DNA of 64,000 bases from Nitrosomonas communis (GCF_001007935.1 NZ_CP011451.1:2232001-2296000); one strand, 5' to 3'. Shown: positions 8,931 through 18,554, counted from the first letter of the stretch. Made by a program: numbers and translations. Notes: generated by a model not told the origin, from the sequence alone.

Positions 8931-9446
8931 CTTAGTAAGAAAATTAGTATTGAACGTTGCCTCAAGCAAATCGATCAATATTACCGCATGGAAACCAGTA
9001 TGCCCTTTGTCAAGGATCAGCTTCGCCTGGATGCGGTGGCGATGAATTTGCAGCGCGCTGCAGAATTAACGATTGATATAGCCAATCATCTGGTGAAAAT
9101 TCGTAAACTCGGCTTGCCACGCGATAGCCGCGAATCCTTTACTTTGCTAGCACAAGCCGGGATAATCGATGAGACAATGATGCGTAAACTGCAAGGTATG
9201 GTTGGATTCCGAAATATTCTGGTGCATGAATATCAGGAATTAAATATGCAAATCTTGGTTGATGTGATCGAGCATCGTACCCAGGATCTGCTTGAATTTG
9301 CTAACCAGGCGCTGCATTGGGCAGATTAAGTCTGATTCGCTTCGGATCGATAGTTTTTATTTTGCTTTAATGTTTCTTGTAATAATCAAATAAATATAAA
9401 CGAATCGATTACTTTGATATCACTTCATAATCAGGAGAAGTTGCGT

Positions 9447-10106
9447 ATGAATCAAGAAATGCCGCCTTTAGATCCCCATCCGTTAAACAAGTATGTTGCC
9501 TGGGTAGGCTCGCGCAACCGCGAACCCATTCTCGGTTTGCTAAAGGAGAAGTTGCCTAAAGATCCTGAACGCATCCTGGAGTTGGCTAGTGGCAGTGGCA
9601 TGCACATCAATTATTTTGCACCCCATTTTGATCATTTGCATTTTCAGCCATTCGATAAGGATATCGAGGTGTTTGATAATATCAAAAAGCTGACCAGCGA
9701 ACGCGGCAACAACGATATTGCTGATCCTGTTCATCTGGATTAAACCAAGCCGGAGACCTGGTTTAATCTGAGCCTGGAAAAATCATTTTCCGTAATTTTT
9801 TGTATCAATATTTTTCAGGTGGCACCTATTTCCATTGCGGATGGCATAATGAAATGTGCGCAACATTTGCTTAAAGATGATGGACTTTTGTTGATTTACG
9901 GTCTTTTCCGCGTGCATGGCTAATTTTCTACCGATTCAAATAGAGAATTTGATGCAACGCTTCGTTCGGCAGGTATTGAAGAATGGAGACTCAAGGATGT
10001 GGCTGATTTGAAAAAAGCTGCGGCAAAGTATAGGCTGGAGCTTAAAGAGCAGATTGAGATGCCGAGCAATAACTTTTCGTTGATCTGTGGCAGGATAGGG
10101 TGGTGA
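9447..10106 (+). pseudogene. DUF938 SAM-dependent methyltransferase with two nonsense codons
   Basis: ATG at 9447 has AGGAG 10 bp upstream. N-terminus PPLDPHPLNKYVAWVGSRNR, then ILELASGSGMHINYFAPHF (class I SAM-binding motif I) at about residue 40. In-frame TAA codons at 9741-9743 and 9921-9923 break an otherwise continuous frame running to TGA 10104-10106. Flanking peptides VHLD*TKPETW and FRVHG*FSTDSNREFD match the family's normal course. One is explained by CAA-to-TAA, the other by TTA-to-TAA. Intact length would be about 219 residues, as expected. Its tail overlaps the start of the following SDR gene, so the pair was an operon. Confidence 0.75.
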
Positions 10107-10837
10107 GTCAAGTAGGTGCAGCCATCGTCGCCGGTGTCGGACCAGTACGCGGGTTAGGCGCAGCACTTGCCATTTGCTTTGCTGAAAAAGGCTTGCATGT
10201 CTTTATTGCCGGCCGCAGTGGAGATAAACTCAAAGAAGTAGCGCAGCATATCGAACAAAGAGGAGGGTCAGTTACTCCTGTGGTGGCGGATATCACAGTG
10301 GATGAAGATATGAGGCGATTGTTTGAGGTCGTGCGATCACGCGGTGATCCCATCGATATCGCAGCTTATAATGTGGATAGCAACTTTCCCGCTCCCTTTC
10401 TGGAAACAGATACCAAGACATTTGCTGTCTTGTGGCGGCAGAATTGCCTGGGCGCTTTTTTGTTTGCCAAGCAAACAATTGGTATCATGCAAGCACAGCA
10501 ACATGGTACTTTATTTTTTACTGGTGCAACCGCTTCCTTGAGAGCCAGACCTCCTTTTACGGCATTTGCGTCTGCGAAGGCTGCTTTAAGGGCTCTGGCA
10601 CAAGGGTTGGCAAGAGAGTTTTCTCCTCAAGGCATTCATGTCGTTCATACTATTATTGATGGTGTCATCGATGGTGATCGGGCGCGTAGTCAGTTTCCGC
10701 AATATGTGAAAGCAAAGGGCGAGGCAGGCTTATTGCAGCCCGATGCGATTGCACAAACCTATTGGGCAATCCATCAACAGCCACCCAGCGCATGGACGCA
10801 TGAATTGGATTTGCGGCCCTTTAAAGAACCTTTTTGA
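10103..10837 (+). CDS. Short-chain dehydrogenase/reductase (SDR) family protein
   Basis: A 244-residue protein starting at GTG 10103 (10100 GTG is an alternative), overlapping the end of the dead DUF938 gene. Rossmann nucleotide-binding motif AGVGPVRGLGAALA near the N-terminus and a conserved FFTGATASLRARPPF strand in the middle. The usual catalytic Tyr-x3-Lys appears as FASAK, with Phe in place of Tyr; relatives of this subfamily commonly have FAxAK, so this is probably native rather than damage. C-terminal IDGVIDGDRARSQFP and ELDLRPFKEPF fit the same subfamily. Substrate unknown; likely a cytosolic NAD(P)H oxidoreductase. Confidence 0.8.
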   Translation: MSQVGAAIVAGVGPVRGLGAALAICFAEKGLHVFIAGRSGDKLKEVAQHIEQRGGSVTPVVADITVDEDMRRLFEVVRSRGDPIDIAAYNVDSNFPAPFLETDTKTFAVLWRQNCLGAFLFAKQTIGIMQAQQHGTLFFTGATASLRARPPFTAFASAKAALRALAQGLAREFSPQGIHVVHTIIDGVIDGDRARSQFPQYVKAKGEAGLLQPDAIAQTYWAIHQQPPSAWTHELDLRPFKEPF

Positions 10838-10886
10838 GATAACGACTAGAGTCTGTTGACGTTTTGAGGTAAATATCTCGTTTATA

Positions 10887-12218
10887 GGGCACCTCTAAAA
10901 ATTCAAGCTATAAAATGAGGCGCGTTAGGAGAAAGTAGTATTTTCTTGATTTGTCCAGGATAACACGTTGTTTCAAATGTATAATAATGAGATTATGCTC
11001 CCCGATATGAGTCCTCACCATGCAACTCGGTTTTTTTGACCTTGACAATCGATATGCTCAGCTAAGTAAGTTAAATGATCCGCTTGAAGAGCTGAATCGC
11101 ATAATCGATTGGAATCTATTCGCTGATCTTCTTGCAGAGACAACGACGAAGCCCCGGAAAAGTGAAGCAGGCCGCAAACCCTTTGATCGGGTGATGCTAT
11201 TCAAAATGCTGGTATTACAAAGAATGAATAATCTGTCGGATGATCGGCTGGAGTATCAAGTCCGGGACCGGTTGAGTTTCATGCGGTTTTTGGGACTTGG
11301 TCTGGCAGGGGTAGTGCCTGACGCAAAGACCATGTGGTCGTTCCGGGAAGAGTTGAAAGAGAACCATCTGATGGATCGTCTGTTTGCAAGATTCGATGAA
11401 TGTTTACGAGAGTTGGAGGTAGAACTGAAGTCAGGTCAGATCATTGATGCGACCTTTGTGAGTGTGCCTAAACAACGCAATACACGTGAAGAAAACAAGA
11501 TGATTAAAGAAGATGCCGTTCCGATTGAATGGGGACAGAATCCCCACAAACTGGCGCAAAAAGACATTGATGCGCGTTGGACGAAGAAGAACAGCGAATC
11601 GTTTTATGGTTACAAAGATCACGTCAATATGGATCGCGATACCAAGCTGATAACCACATGGGAAGTTACTTCAGCGCAAATTCATGACAGTCAGGTTTTG
11701 GAAGAAGTGCTGCAATCCCCTGAAGTGGGAGGCGCAGATATTTATGCGGACTCAGCATACCGCAGCAATGCACAGGAAGAAAGTCTGGTCACCTCAAAAT
11801 ACACGAGTCAGATTCACGAAAAAGGCGCTCGCAATCATCCCCTCACGCAAGCACAAAAATCCAGTAACAAAGAGAAATCACGGGTACGTGCACGAGTCGA
11901 GCATGTGTTTGGTTCGATGACGAATGAACTGGGCGGAATCACGATTCGTACCATAGGTTATGGGAGAGCAAAAGTACACATAGGCTTACTCAACCTCGTC
12001 TATAACATCAAGCATGTAGCGACGCTGATTCGAAAAGGGTATTTCAGTTTCGATAGGGTTAGTGCGCCCGAAATGGCTTAAAGGGAGCAAAAACGAGAAG
12101 ATAACAACCCGAATCACCTTGAATTTAGAAAAATTTAATTATTGGACAGAAAAACTTTGAGAATCAAGTGAAATTGCCCTCCTGGTTGAATTGATTTGCT
12201 TTTTTTAGGTATTTTTAG
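10887..12218 (+). mobile_element. IS5-family element, copy 1 (right inverted repeat split by IS110)
   Basis: Left inverted repeat GGGCACCTCTAAAAATTCAA at 10887. The body is the same as copy 2 (53285-54624) in inverted orientation. The right end reads GGTATTTTTAG at 12208-12218, then is interrupted by the IS110 element; the missing AGGTGCCC is found at 13846-13853 beyond it. The outer flanks (TATA left, TTGA right) do not form a duplication, unlike copy 2 (TTAA/TTAA), so a deletion or rearrangement occurred beside copy 1. Confidence 0.85.
11020..12081 (+). CDS. IS5-family transposase, copy 1
   Basis: An intact 353-residue DDE transposase (MQLGFFDLDNRYAQLSKLND). It has the N-terminal DUF772-type region (FDRVMLFKMLVLQRMNNLSD, RLSFMRFLGLGL), with catalytic acids in IDATFVSVPK, YADSAYRS and ARVEHVFGSMTNELGG. 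It differs from copy 2 only at one residue near the C-terminus (His here, Arg there, in YNIK-x-VATLI). That indicates very recent duplication within this genome. Confidence 0.9.
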   Translation: MQLGFFDLDNRYAQLSKLNDPLEELNRIIDWNLFADLLAETTTKPRKSEAGRKPFDRVMLFKMLVLQRMNNLSDDRLEYQVRDRLSFMRFLGLGLAGVVPDAKTMWSFREELKENHLMDRLFARFDECLRELEVELKSGQIIDATFVSVPKQRNTREENKMIKEDAVPIEWGQNPHKLAQKDIDARWTKKNSESFYGYKDHVNMDRDTKLITTWEVTSAQIHDSQVLEEVLQSPEVGGADIYADSAYRSNAQEESLVTSKYTSQIHEKGARNHPLTQAQKSSNKEKSRVRARVEHVFGSMTNELGGITIRTIGYGRAKVHIGLLNLVYNIKHVATLIRKGYFSFDRVSAPEMA

Positions 12219-12471
12219 CGTAGTAATCCGCTAGAGGCGGCAAGGCGCGCAGAAGAAACAAGCGGCGTCAGAGCTTGAGGAATAAAGTTGGAATGTCGCG
12301 CTGGAGAAGACCGACACATCACTGGTGCTAATCCGCCCGTTTTTTAGCGTGGTCATGGGTCACGTCGGCGACATTGGTGAGTCCGTGGCAACGGACATCC
12401 CGTTTGAAAGAGTGAGTACAACGACGTACCTGAACCAGCGCGACATTCCAATAGAGATAATGGAGGATGTC
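12219..12471 (+). ncRNA. Candidate bridge-RNA region of the IS110 element
   Basis: In IS110-group elements the long non-coding end encodes a bridge RNA with loops matching target and donor DNA. Here the long end is 12219-12471. It contains repeated phrases such as ATTCCAATAGAG / TGGAATGTCGCG and AACCAGCGCGACATTCCA that could pair as stems. The assignment rests on element architecture, not on a recognised covariance model; exact RNA ends and loops are undetermined. Confidence 0.35.
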
Positions 12472-13803
12472 ATGGCAAAGTTCAAGCGAAGTAAATTGGA
12501 GTTAATCCATCCGAATGCAGCGGGGATTGATATTGGCTCTGCGAGCCATTTTGTGGCGGTACCGCCGGATCGAGATAACAAGCCGGTAAGGGAATTCAAG
12601 AGTTTCACCGCAGACCTGAATGGTTTAGCGGACTGGTTAGAGGCCTGTGAAATTGACACTGTGGCAATGGAATCGACGGGGGTATACTGGATTCCACTGT
12701 ATGAACTTTTGGAGTCGCGCGGGCTGACTGTGTATCTAGTAAATGCGCGGCACGTTAGAAATGTTTCTGGCCGGAAGTCGGATGTACTGGACTGCCAATG
12801 GTTACAGCAACTGATGAGCTTTGGGTTGTTGTCTGGCGCATTCCGTCCGAAAGATGAGATATGTGCACTACGAGCCATATCTCGTCAACGCGATATGCTG
12901 ATCCGTTATCAGGCGCGACATGTGCAACATATGCAAAAGGCTCTGGCGCAAATGAACATACAATTGGCGAACGTGATTTCGGATATTGTGGGCGAAACCG
13001 GTCAAAAGATCGTTCGTGCCATCATTACTGGTGAGAGAGATGGGCACATCCTGGCGAATCTCAAGAGCAATCGCATCCGGGCTGGCAAAGACGAGATTGA
13101 GAAATCGTTAGTCGGGAATTGGCGGGAAGAACACCTGTTTGCACTCAAGCAAGCGATGTCACTCTATGACGCCTACAGCGAACGACTCACCGAATGTGAC
13201 CGGCAGCTTGAAACCATGCTGGCGGCACTTCAGGTGCACAAGGTAGAGATCTGCCAGAAGAAGCGCCGCTCCAATGTCAAGAACGCTCCCAAATTTGATT
13301 TGCGTGCCCATCTGATTGGCATGTGTGGGGTTGATTTGACGCGAATTGACGGCATCGAAGTGACGACTGCGATGAAAGTCCTGAGTGAAGTGGGCGCTGA
13401 CATGAGCAGGTTCAAGAGTGCGAAGCAGTTTGCCTCGTGGCTTGGGTTGTGTCCTGGAACAAAGATATCGGGCGGAAAAGTGCTATCGGGGGCAAGCAAG
13501 CGCACAGCGAACCGTGCGGCTCAGGCACTGCGCATGGCGGCAGTTTCATTGAAATCCAGCCAGTCTGCACTGGGTGCCTATTACAGAAGATTATGTGGCA
13601 GACTCGACAAGGCAAAGGCAATCACAGCGACAGCACACAAACTGGCGCGCTTGATCTACACGATGCTAACGAAAGGAACCGAGTACGTCGATAAAGGGCA
13701 GGAGTACTATGAGGAGCGATATCGTCAACGCGTGTTGCATCATCTGACTGTTCGCGCTCGGAAGCTGGGGTTTAATCTTACCCCTGTTCCTGAGGCTACT
13801 TAA
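12472..13803 (+). CDS. IS110-family DEDD transposase
   Basis: A 443-residue protein from ATG 12472 (MAKFKRSKLELIHPNAAGID); an upstream in-frame GTG-type start at 12325 would lie in the non-coding end and is less likely. RuvC-like DEDD residues are in AGIDIGSASHFVAV, MESTGVYWIPLYELL and KSDVLDCQWLQQL. The C-terminal transposase_20 domain has LTRIDGIEVTTAMKVLSEVG, WLGLCPGTKISGGK and SGASKRTANRAAQALR (serine region). The frame is intact and length typical, so the element may be active. Confidence 0.9.
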   Translation: MAKFKRSKLELIHPNAAGIDIGSASHFVAVPPDRDNKPVREFKSFTADLNGLADWLEACEIDTVAMESTGVYWIPLYELLESRGLTVYLVNARHVRNVSGRKSDVLDCQWLQQLMSFGLLSGAFRPKDEICALRAISRQRDMLIRYQARHVQHMQKALAQMNIQLANVISDIVGETGQKIVRAIITGERDGHILANLKSNRIRAGKDEIEKSLVGNWREEHLFALKQAMSLYDAYSERLTECDRQLETMLAALQVHKVEICQKKRRSNVKNAPKFDLRAHLIGMCGVDLTRIDGIEVTTAMKVLSEVGADMSRFKSAKQFASWLGLCPGTKISGGKVLSGASKRTANRAAQALRMAAVSLKSSQSALGAYYRRLCGRLDKAKAITATAHKLARLIYTMLTKGTEYVDKGQEYYEERYRQRVLHHLTVRARKLGFNLTPVPEAT

Positions 13804-13853
13804 TATTTGCTGTAAAACCATTGTGTTACATTTGTTTCTTGAAAGAGGTGCCC

Positions 13854-14442
13854 TTGAATTGATTCTCCGGCATATGAATAGCATTATCTGGGTCCTGCAG
13901 GATAATCCAGATGCTTATGAGCCAATGGTTGATATCAGGTTATATAAGTCACAAGAATATGTTGATGCTGAGATGTGGGCTTATGGCTACATGCGTGGTG
14001 TAGAGTTATGCCGTGCACAGTGGCAGCCATTATTTGATGATCCGCATGGGCTGATAGTATTATTCTAAATCCCAATAGAAAAGTAAATAATATTAGATAT
14101 ATTTTTATTTATTTACATAGCGTTATGTGGAATTATAATTTCAGTTTCTATTAAGAATTGGAATTACGTCCTATTCGCTTGCATGTTGCTGGCGATGTCA
14201 CACCGGAAGAAAAATTGCTGACTCAAACACCAATTCAACGTGAAGAACTTGCTAAGCAAATACTTGCCAGCGTAGCCTGGATTTATCGTTACTGGCTGCC
14301 CTATCGACAAGCTACCTCTGAGCGTACGATTGTTACCACATTTCAGCGGGATCATCCTAAAATTGGGCGTAATGATCCATGTCCCTGCGGCAGTGGGAAG
14401 AAATACAAGAAGTGCTGTGGGATAACGGGGATATTGCACTAA
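13854..14442 (+). pseudogene. YecA/UPF0149-family protein with SEC-C motif, 5'-truncated and broken
   Basis: The sequence directly after the IS5 end reads LILRHMNSIIWVLQDNPDAY and WAYGYMRGVELCRAQWQPLF, the UPF0149 (YgfB/YecA) core, and stops at 14068. After about 90 AT-rich bases it continues from 14158 as [20 protein letters not shown] and ends with the SEC-C zinc motif [19 protein letters not shown]. The N-terminus is lost at the IS border, and the middle holds an insertion or frameshift. Intact YecA proteins are single ~200-residue chains. Not functional. Confidence 0.7.
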
Positions 14443-14544
14443 GAGGAAGTTACCGCGTTTCTTCAGTACCTGGATAGGCTCTTTTCATCATTTTTTGGCG
14501 CGGCGGATAACTTACAGAAGGTAAAGCAGCGCTAGATAGGCTAG

Positions 14545-14800
14545 GCATGCGGCCCATGTTGCGCGCATAGTGGGCCACTGCGCCGTGGTTGCGGAGCAGA
14601 CATGACTACCTTTATCCGGCTGCATTTCTAGTAGGTCCAGGGAGGCCCTTCTCGTCCGTATCGCCAACTCGACTACACTTAGCTTCCACCTCATTAAGTG
14701 AGGCTGTCGGTCGTGTACCCGATGATAATCCGAGGTGTTTCTTCGGTGATGATATAGATTCTTTGTTTGTCATTTCTCCTAGCATTCAAAGCCTGAATCA
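14545..14800. repeat. R1 dispersed repeat, copy A
   Basis: A diverged copy: GCGCGCATAGTGGGCC, then CCAACTCGACTACACTTAGC, GTCGTGTACCCGATGATAAT and TTCTTCGGTGATGAT in the order seen in other R1 copies. The tail CAAAGCCTGAATCATC / CGGGTTGGGGTTTTATCC is shared with copy G, which likewise precedes a cyanophycinase-like gene. Confidence 0.6.
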
Positions 14801-15372
14801 TCCTCCCGGGTTGGGGTTTTATCCAGTGGTATTTTCCCTCGTTGCAAGCAGGAATATATCATTTCAAAAGCAGCAAGAATGAAGCAGTAATAATCTGTTT
14901 TCCATTCCAATGGTTGATATACCTTGTAAAAGGCGTTATCCCATTGCCACATCAAAAATGATGCAAAAACGAACCGCAGACAGTATAAAAAATAATACGG
15001 CAAGGTAAAGTGGACAAAGTCAGCCTTGATTTAGAAATAGAATTACAGCAAAACAAGTGCCTCATCGGTTCGGTGCTGTAAATGACAAGTTCCTTATTGT
15101 AATTTTATTTCTAGGGCAGCCAACTTTGCTGGCGAAATAGTTTTCAGTCAAAAATCTCCCACTCCACAACAGTTTCTTCACATGAGGGAAGCTATGATCA
15201 TTTCTGGTAGCCGGTCAATTTAAAACAAAGCGATCGAGTCAGTTATTGATGTATGGTATGAGTTTTACTAAATATTTACCTTAAAACTTAGGAGACTTGA
15301 ATTAAATATGATTTGATTTCCGGCGTGAAAAGATCTCAATAAATATTTACTGAATTTCATCCGTCACTCAAA
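14801..15372. other. Spacer between R1 copy A and cyanophycinase-like gene
   Basis: No gene recognised. The last ~60 bp (from 15318, ending just before the coding frame) are alignable with 50805-50900 upstream of the intact paralogue (both contain TCTCAATAAATATTTACTGA), so part of this is a duplicated leader. It is about 300 bp longer than the matching spacer at 50.6 kb. Confidence 0.5.
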
Positions 15373-16406
15373 ATGTCAGGGAAGTTTTTTTATCAATCGT
15401 TAAAAAGAGTGATAAATGATTCGGTATTTACTGTTCTGCTGTTTTTGACATTCTATCTTCCACTATTTGCTGAGAAGAAACCTTCTTATGAATATTATCA
15501 TTTAGGGAATCAGGTGGATATTACCTCGACAACCCAACCAGGGATAGTGTTAATGGGTGGTGGTACCGATGTAGAAGCAGCTTTCCAGTGGATGTGTGAA
15601 TTGAGTGGCAATGGAGACTTTCTGGTAATCCGAGCAACTGGAACAGATGCCCATAACCCGTATATTCAGCAGCTATGCCCAAATAGTAACTCAGTTGCAA
15701 CGCTCATTATTCCAACTATTGAAGCTGCCAATGATGAATTTGTCGTTAATACTATCAATCAGGCTGAAGCGATATGGATCGCAGGTGGTGATCAATCCAA
15801 CTATACTAATTATTGGAAGGGAACGCCTGTGCAGGAAGCTCTTAATGATCGCATATTACAAGGTATTCCAATTGGCGGAATGAGTGCAGGGCTGAATGTT
15901 CTTACTAGTTTATTTATTCTGCACTTCTTAGCAAGGGCGTGACGTCTAGTCAAGCGCTCGCCGATCCTTTCAGCAAATACATTACTCTTGACCGTGATTT
16001 GGTAAATATACCGATTCTTCAAGGAATAATTGGGGATGCACACCTGATAACTCGGGATCCTATGGGTCGTGATATCGCTTTTTTATGTCGTATCTACGGA
16101 AACGGATGGTCTGATCAGCCTCGTAGTATTTCGATTGATGAAGAAACAGCGCTACTTATTGGTGCTCACGGTAGCGGTACAGTAGTGGGTAAAAGCAACG
16201 CATATTTTCTGCAAGCGCCTGGTGCACCAGAAGTTTGTAAAACAGGGAACCCGTTAACTTATAAAGATATCAACGTATATCGAATCAATGCAGCTGGCGG
16301 CAAATACCAATTATGGAACTGGCATGGAATCGGTGGCAGTGAATATCTTGTTTCTGCAGTAGAGGGAGTGTTAATTTCAGACCAAGATAGTCTCTCACCA
16401 TACTAA
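15373..16406 (+). pseudogene. Cyanophycinase-like S51 peptidase, broken paralogue
   Basis: Closely similar to the intact gene at 50910-51899, but damaged twice. The normal start (ATGCG) is changed to GATTCG, so the frame now runs from an upstream ATG at 15373. A one-base loss near 15905 (ACTAGTTT versus ACCCAGTTT) moves the C-terminal 150 residues to another frame (15939-16406). The nucleophile motif reads GGMSAGLNVL (GGTSAGLNVL in the intact copy). Family role: serine peptidase releasing Asp-Arg dipeptides from cyanophycin or acting on related beta-Asp peptides; the paralogue has a signal peptide. A copy of repeat R1 follows within 20 bp. Confidence 0.75.
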
Positions 16407-16419
16407 CCAGTATGGTGGA

Positions 16420-16690
16420 CGTCTGTTGCCCCGGCCCTGCCCGTCGGAATTGCAGGGGGAGGTGGGGCGCAAACTGCCCCCTGGCACGCACATAGTCGGC
16501 CGCTGCAGGACAGTTGCGGGGCGAGCATAGGAGGTAGTAGTCATCCCATGCGCACTCGGTGGCCCTAGAGCAGACGATAGTGCAGATCTCGTCCCGCTTA
16601 AGCCCAATGTCACTTCGCTTGAGCTTTCGCACTCACCAACCGGGATCATCGTCATCGTTCGTATAAATAGTGATACTCCACAGAGGTTTT
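16420..16690. repeat. R1 dispersed repeat, copy B
   Basis: Starts just after the cyanophycinase-like pseudogene. Contains GGGGCGCAAACTGCCCC (5-bp stem hairpin), CATAGTCGGCCGCTGC, GTAGTCATCCCATGCGC and CCCGCTTAAGCCCAATGTCA then GCTTGAGC (second stem), in the same order as copies E-H. Confidence 0.7.
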
Positions 16691-16814
16691 TCTTAGCAAG
16701 TAAAGACTGAATCATTATTCCTTGAGGAGAGAAGTGTAAATCTCTATATTGGAAAGTAATTTTAGCGGGATGTATTTATAAATAACCCCCGTGTTACTTG
16801 GGCGGAGGGAGGAT

Positions 16815-18158
16815 ATGAGTTTAATGAATTGCGATCATAAAATGATGCAACGGCTAGAAGCTGAAGCTGTATATGGGACGCTGGATTCTTTTTATCAGAC
16901 TATCCTGACTACCGCGCAGTACAAAAAACTTATTCTGATCGGCGAAGCTACACATGGCACGATGGAATTCTATCGCATCCGCGCAGAAATTACCAAAAAA
17001 CTGATCGAACAGGGTCTGTGCGATGCTGTTACAGTCGAAGCGGATTGGCCGGACGCGTACCGTGTTCATCGCTATGTCTGCAATCGTTCCGATGACAAGG
17101 AAGGCCAGGAAGCGTTGTCGGATTTCGAACGTTTTCCGTCCTGGATGTGGCGCAATACGGAAGTCTTGGATTTTATCGAATGGCTGCGTGGCTTCAATAA
17201 ATCTGAGAAATTTGCTCCTCCGTGCGGCTTCTACGGTATGGATCTTTACAGCTTGAACGCTTCGATCCAAGCTGTTATCACCTATCTCGATCAAGTCGAC
17301 CCAATCGCTGGAAAAGCCGCGCGTGAGCGTTACGCCTGTTTTGGTCAATTCAACAATGATCCGCAATCCTATGGTCTGGCCACGGCTTCAGGCGTTCTCG
17401 ACCACTGCGAAGAAGAAGCCGTTCAGCAGCTTATGGAAATACAACAGAAAGCGCGGCTTTATCTGGAACGAGACGGCATGTTCGCAGGTGATGATTATTT
17501 CTCGGCTCAGCAGAATGCTGAAATCGTGCGTAAGGCCGAAGAATATTATCGCGCTATGTATCGTGGTCATCCTAATACCTGGAATCTGCGGGACTGGCAT
17601 ATGTTTATGACCCTGGAAAAGCTGGAGAATTATCTAGGCCTGAAGGCCAAGCGTGACATGCGCATCGTCGTCTGGGCGCATAATTCGCATCTTGGCAATG
17701 CGTCAGCCACGGAAATGGCCCAACGTGGCGAAGTTAATATCGGCCAATTAGCCAAGGAAAAATATGGTGATGAGTGCCTGAATATCGGTTTTTCAACGGC
17801 GCGCGGAACTGTTACGGCAGCTTCAGACTGGGATGGACCGCTGGAAACAAAAACAGTGCGTGAACCCTTGCCCGGCAGTTATGAAGAGTTATTCACAAGT
17901 CTAAAAACCAGAGAATTCGTTCTCGATCTGCACAAGCCTGAAATCGCAAAGGCCTTGAAAGAAGAACGGCTGCAACGTGCTATCGGCGTGATTTATCGCC
18001 CGGAGACAGAACGCTGGAGCTATTACTTTCATGCCGAACTACCCAGGCAATTCGATTTCATGATTCATATCGATGAAACGCATGCACTTGAAGCCTTGCC
18101 CACCTTTCCGCACGAACGACCAGGCGCATTGGATGAAACTTACCCTTACGGATTATAA
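16815..18158 (+). CDS. Erythromycin esterase-like family protein
   Basis: A 447-residue protein. Start set at ATG 16815 because GGAGGGAGG lies immediately upstream; an upstream start at 16791 has no such site. Conserved motifs: LILIGEATHGTMEFYRIRAE near residue 40 (catalytic-type His/Glu), VEADWPDAYRVHRYV, FYGMDLYSL, and VVWAHNSHLGNASATEM in the second half. These define the erythromycin esterase/succinoglycan-biosynthesis-associated (Ere, PF05139) superfamily. Most chromosomal members are not proven macrolide esterases, so resistance should not be assumed. Cytosolic, no signal peptide, no partner gene nearby. Confidence 0.85.
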   Translation: MSLMNCDHKMMQRLEAEAVYGTLDSFYQTILTTAQYKKLILIGEATHGTMEFYRIRAEITKKLIEQGLCDAVTVEADWPDAYRVHRYVCNRSDDKEGQEALSDFERFPSWMWRNTEVLDFIEWLRGFNKSEKFAPPCGFYGMDLYSLNASIQAVITYLDQVDPIAGKAARERYACFGQFNNDPQSYGLATASGVLDHCEEEAVQQLMEIQQKARLYLERDGMFAGDDYFSAQQNAEIVRKAEEYYRAMYRGHPNTWNLRDWHMFMTLEKLENYLGLKAKRDMRIVVWAHNSHLGNASATEMAQRGEVNIGQLAKEKYGDECLNIGFSTARGTVTAASDWDGPLETKTVREPLPGSYEELFTSLKTREFVLDLHKPEIAKALKEERLQRAIGVIYRPETERWSYYFHAELPRQFDFMIHIDETHALEALPTFPHERPGALDETYPYGL

Positions 18159-18554
18159 GAAAATTGAAACTCTCTATATATTCAACAATTTCCAAAATGC
18201 TAAACAGGGAATTTAGAAGCCGTCTCAAAATAATTTGACCATTGGTTATATAGTTGAAGCTTTATCCTCAACCATTTTGAGTAAGTTATGATAAAGTGAG
18301 GCTGTGTTTGGGTTCGGGATAGCATCCCGGGATTTGTCCTTCATCTCTCTCGCGTCGAATAGCGGCGCGACCCTTGAACTTAAGTTAGGATCAAGCTGAT
18401 AACTCTATCGAATTTCTTGCTAAGTATTTATTGGTTAGTGTGTCAATGTATGTTTTATCGTAAGGAACTCTTAGCTGAAGTAGCATTCCTATAAGTAATT
18501 CTTATTGATTATAAGAAGGTTAATTTGAATTTCATTGACTGATAAGGAGGAGTT
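18159..18554. other. Intergenic stretch with small hairpin
   Basis: No gene seen. CGGGAT (18315-18320) and ATCCCG (18324-18329) form a 6-bp stem with AGC loop about 155 bp after the esterase-like gene. The end of the stretch carries AAGGAGGAG, the ribosome-binding site of the next gene. Confidence 0.5.

Larger units (their letters stand above)
7590..9329 (+). pseudogene. hepT: HepT (HEPN) toxin gene, interrupted by an IS
   Basis: The gene begins at ATG 7590 (MNDIIL) and is cut after 20 bp. It resumes at 8936 past the IS, and excision of 7610-8935 gives MNDIILSKKISIERCLKQID continuing without a stop to 9329. The C-terminal part has the HEPN ribonuclease motif R-x4-H-x-Y (RNILVHEY) about 40 residues from the end, plus SRESFTLLAQAGII, usual for HepT/DUF86. 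The rejoined protein is about 137 residues, normal for the family. The remaining frame (ATG 8988) lacks the first helix. Overlap with mntA shows a former toxin-antitoxin operon. Confidence 0.75.
12219..13845 (+). mobile_element. IS110-family element inserted in the IS5 right inverted repeat
   Basis: Boundaries follow from the IS5 repeat it splits: ...TATTTTTAG | 12219 ... 13845 | AGGTGCCC. The dinucleotide AG (CT on the other strand) occurs at both junctions, as expected for a core-dinucleotide recombination. There are no terminal inverted repeats, normal for the IS110 group. About 250 bp of non-coding DNA (12219-12471) precedes the transposase and only about 40 bp follows it. Confidence 0.8.

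Noticed and set aside
16285..16715. Minus-strand frames across R1 copy B
   Set aside because: No homologous frame is kept in other R1 copies; composition reflects the GC-rich repeat.
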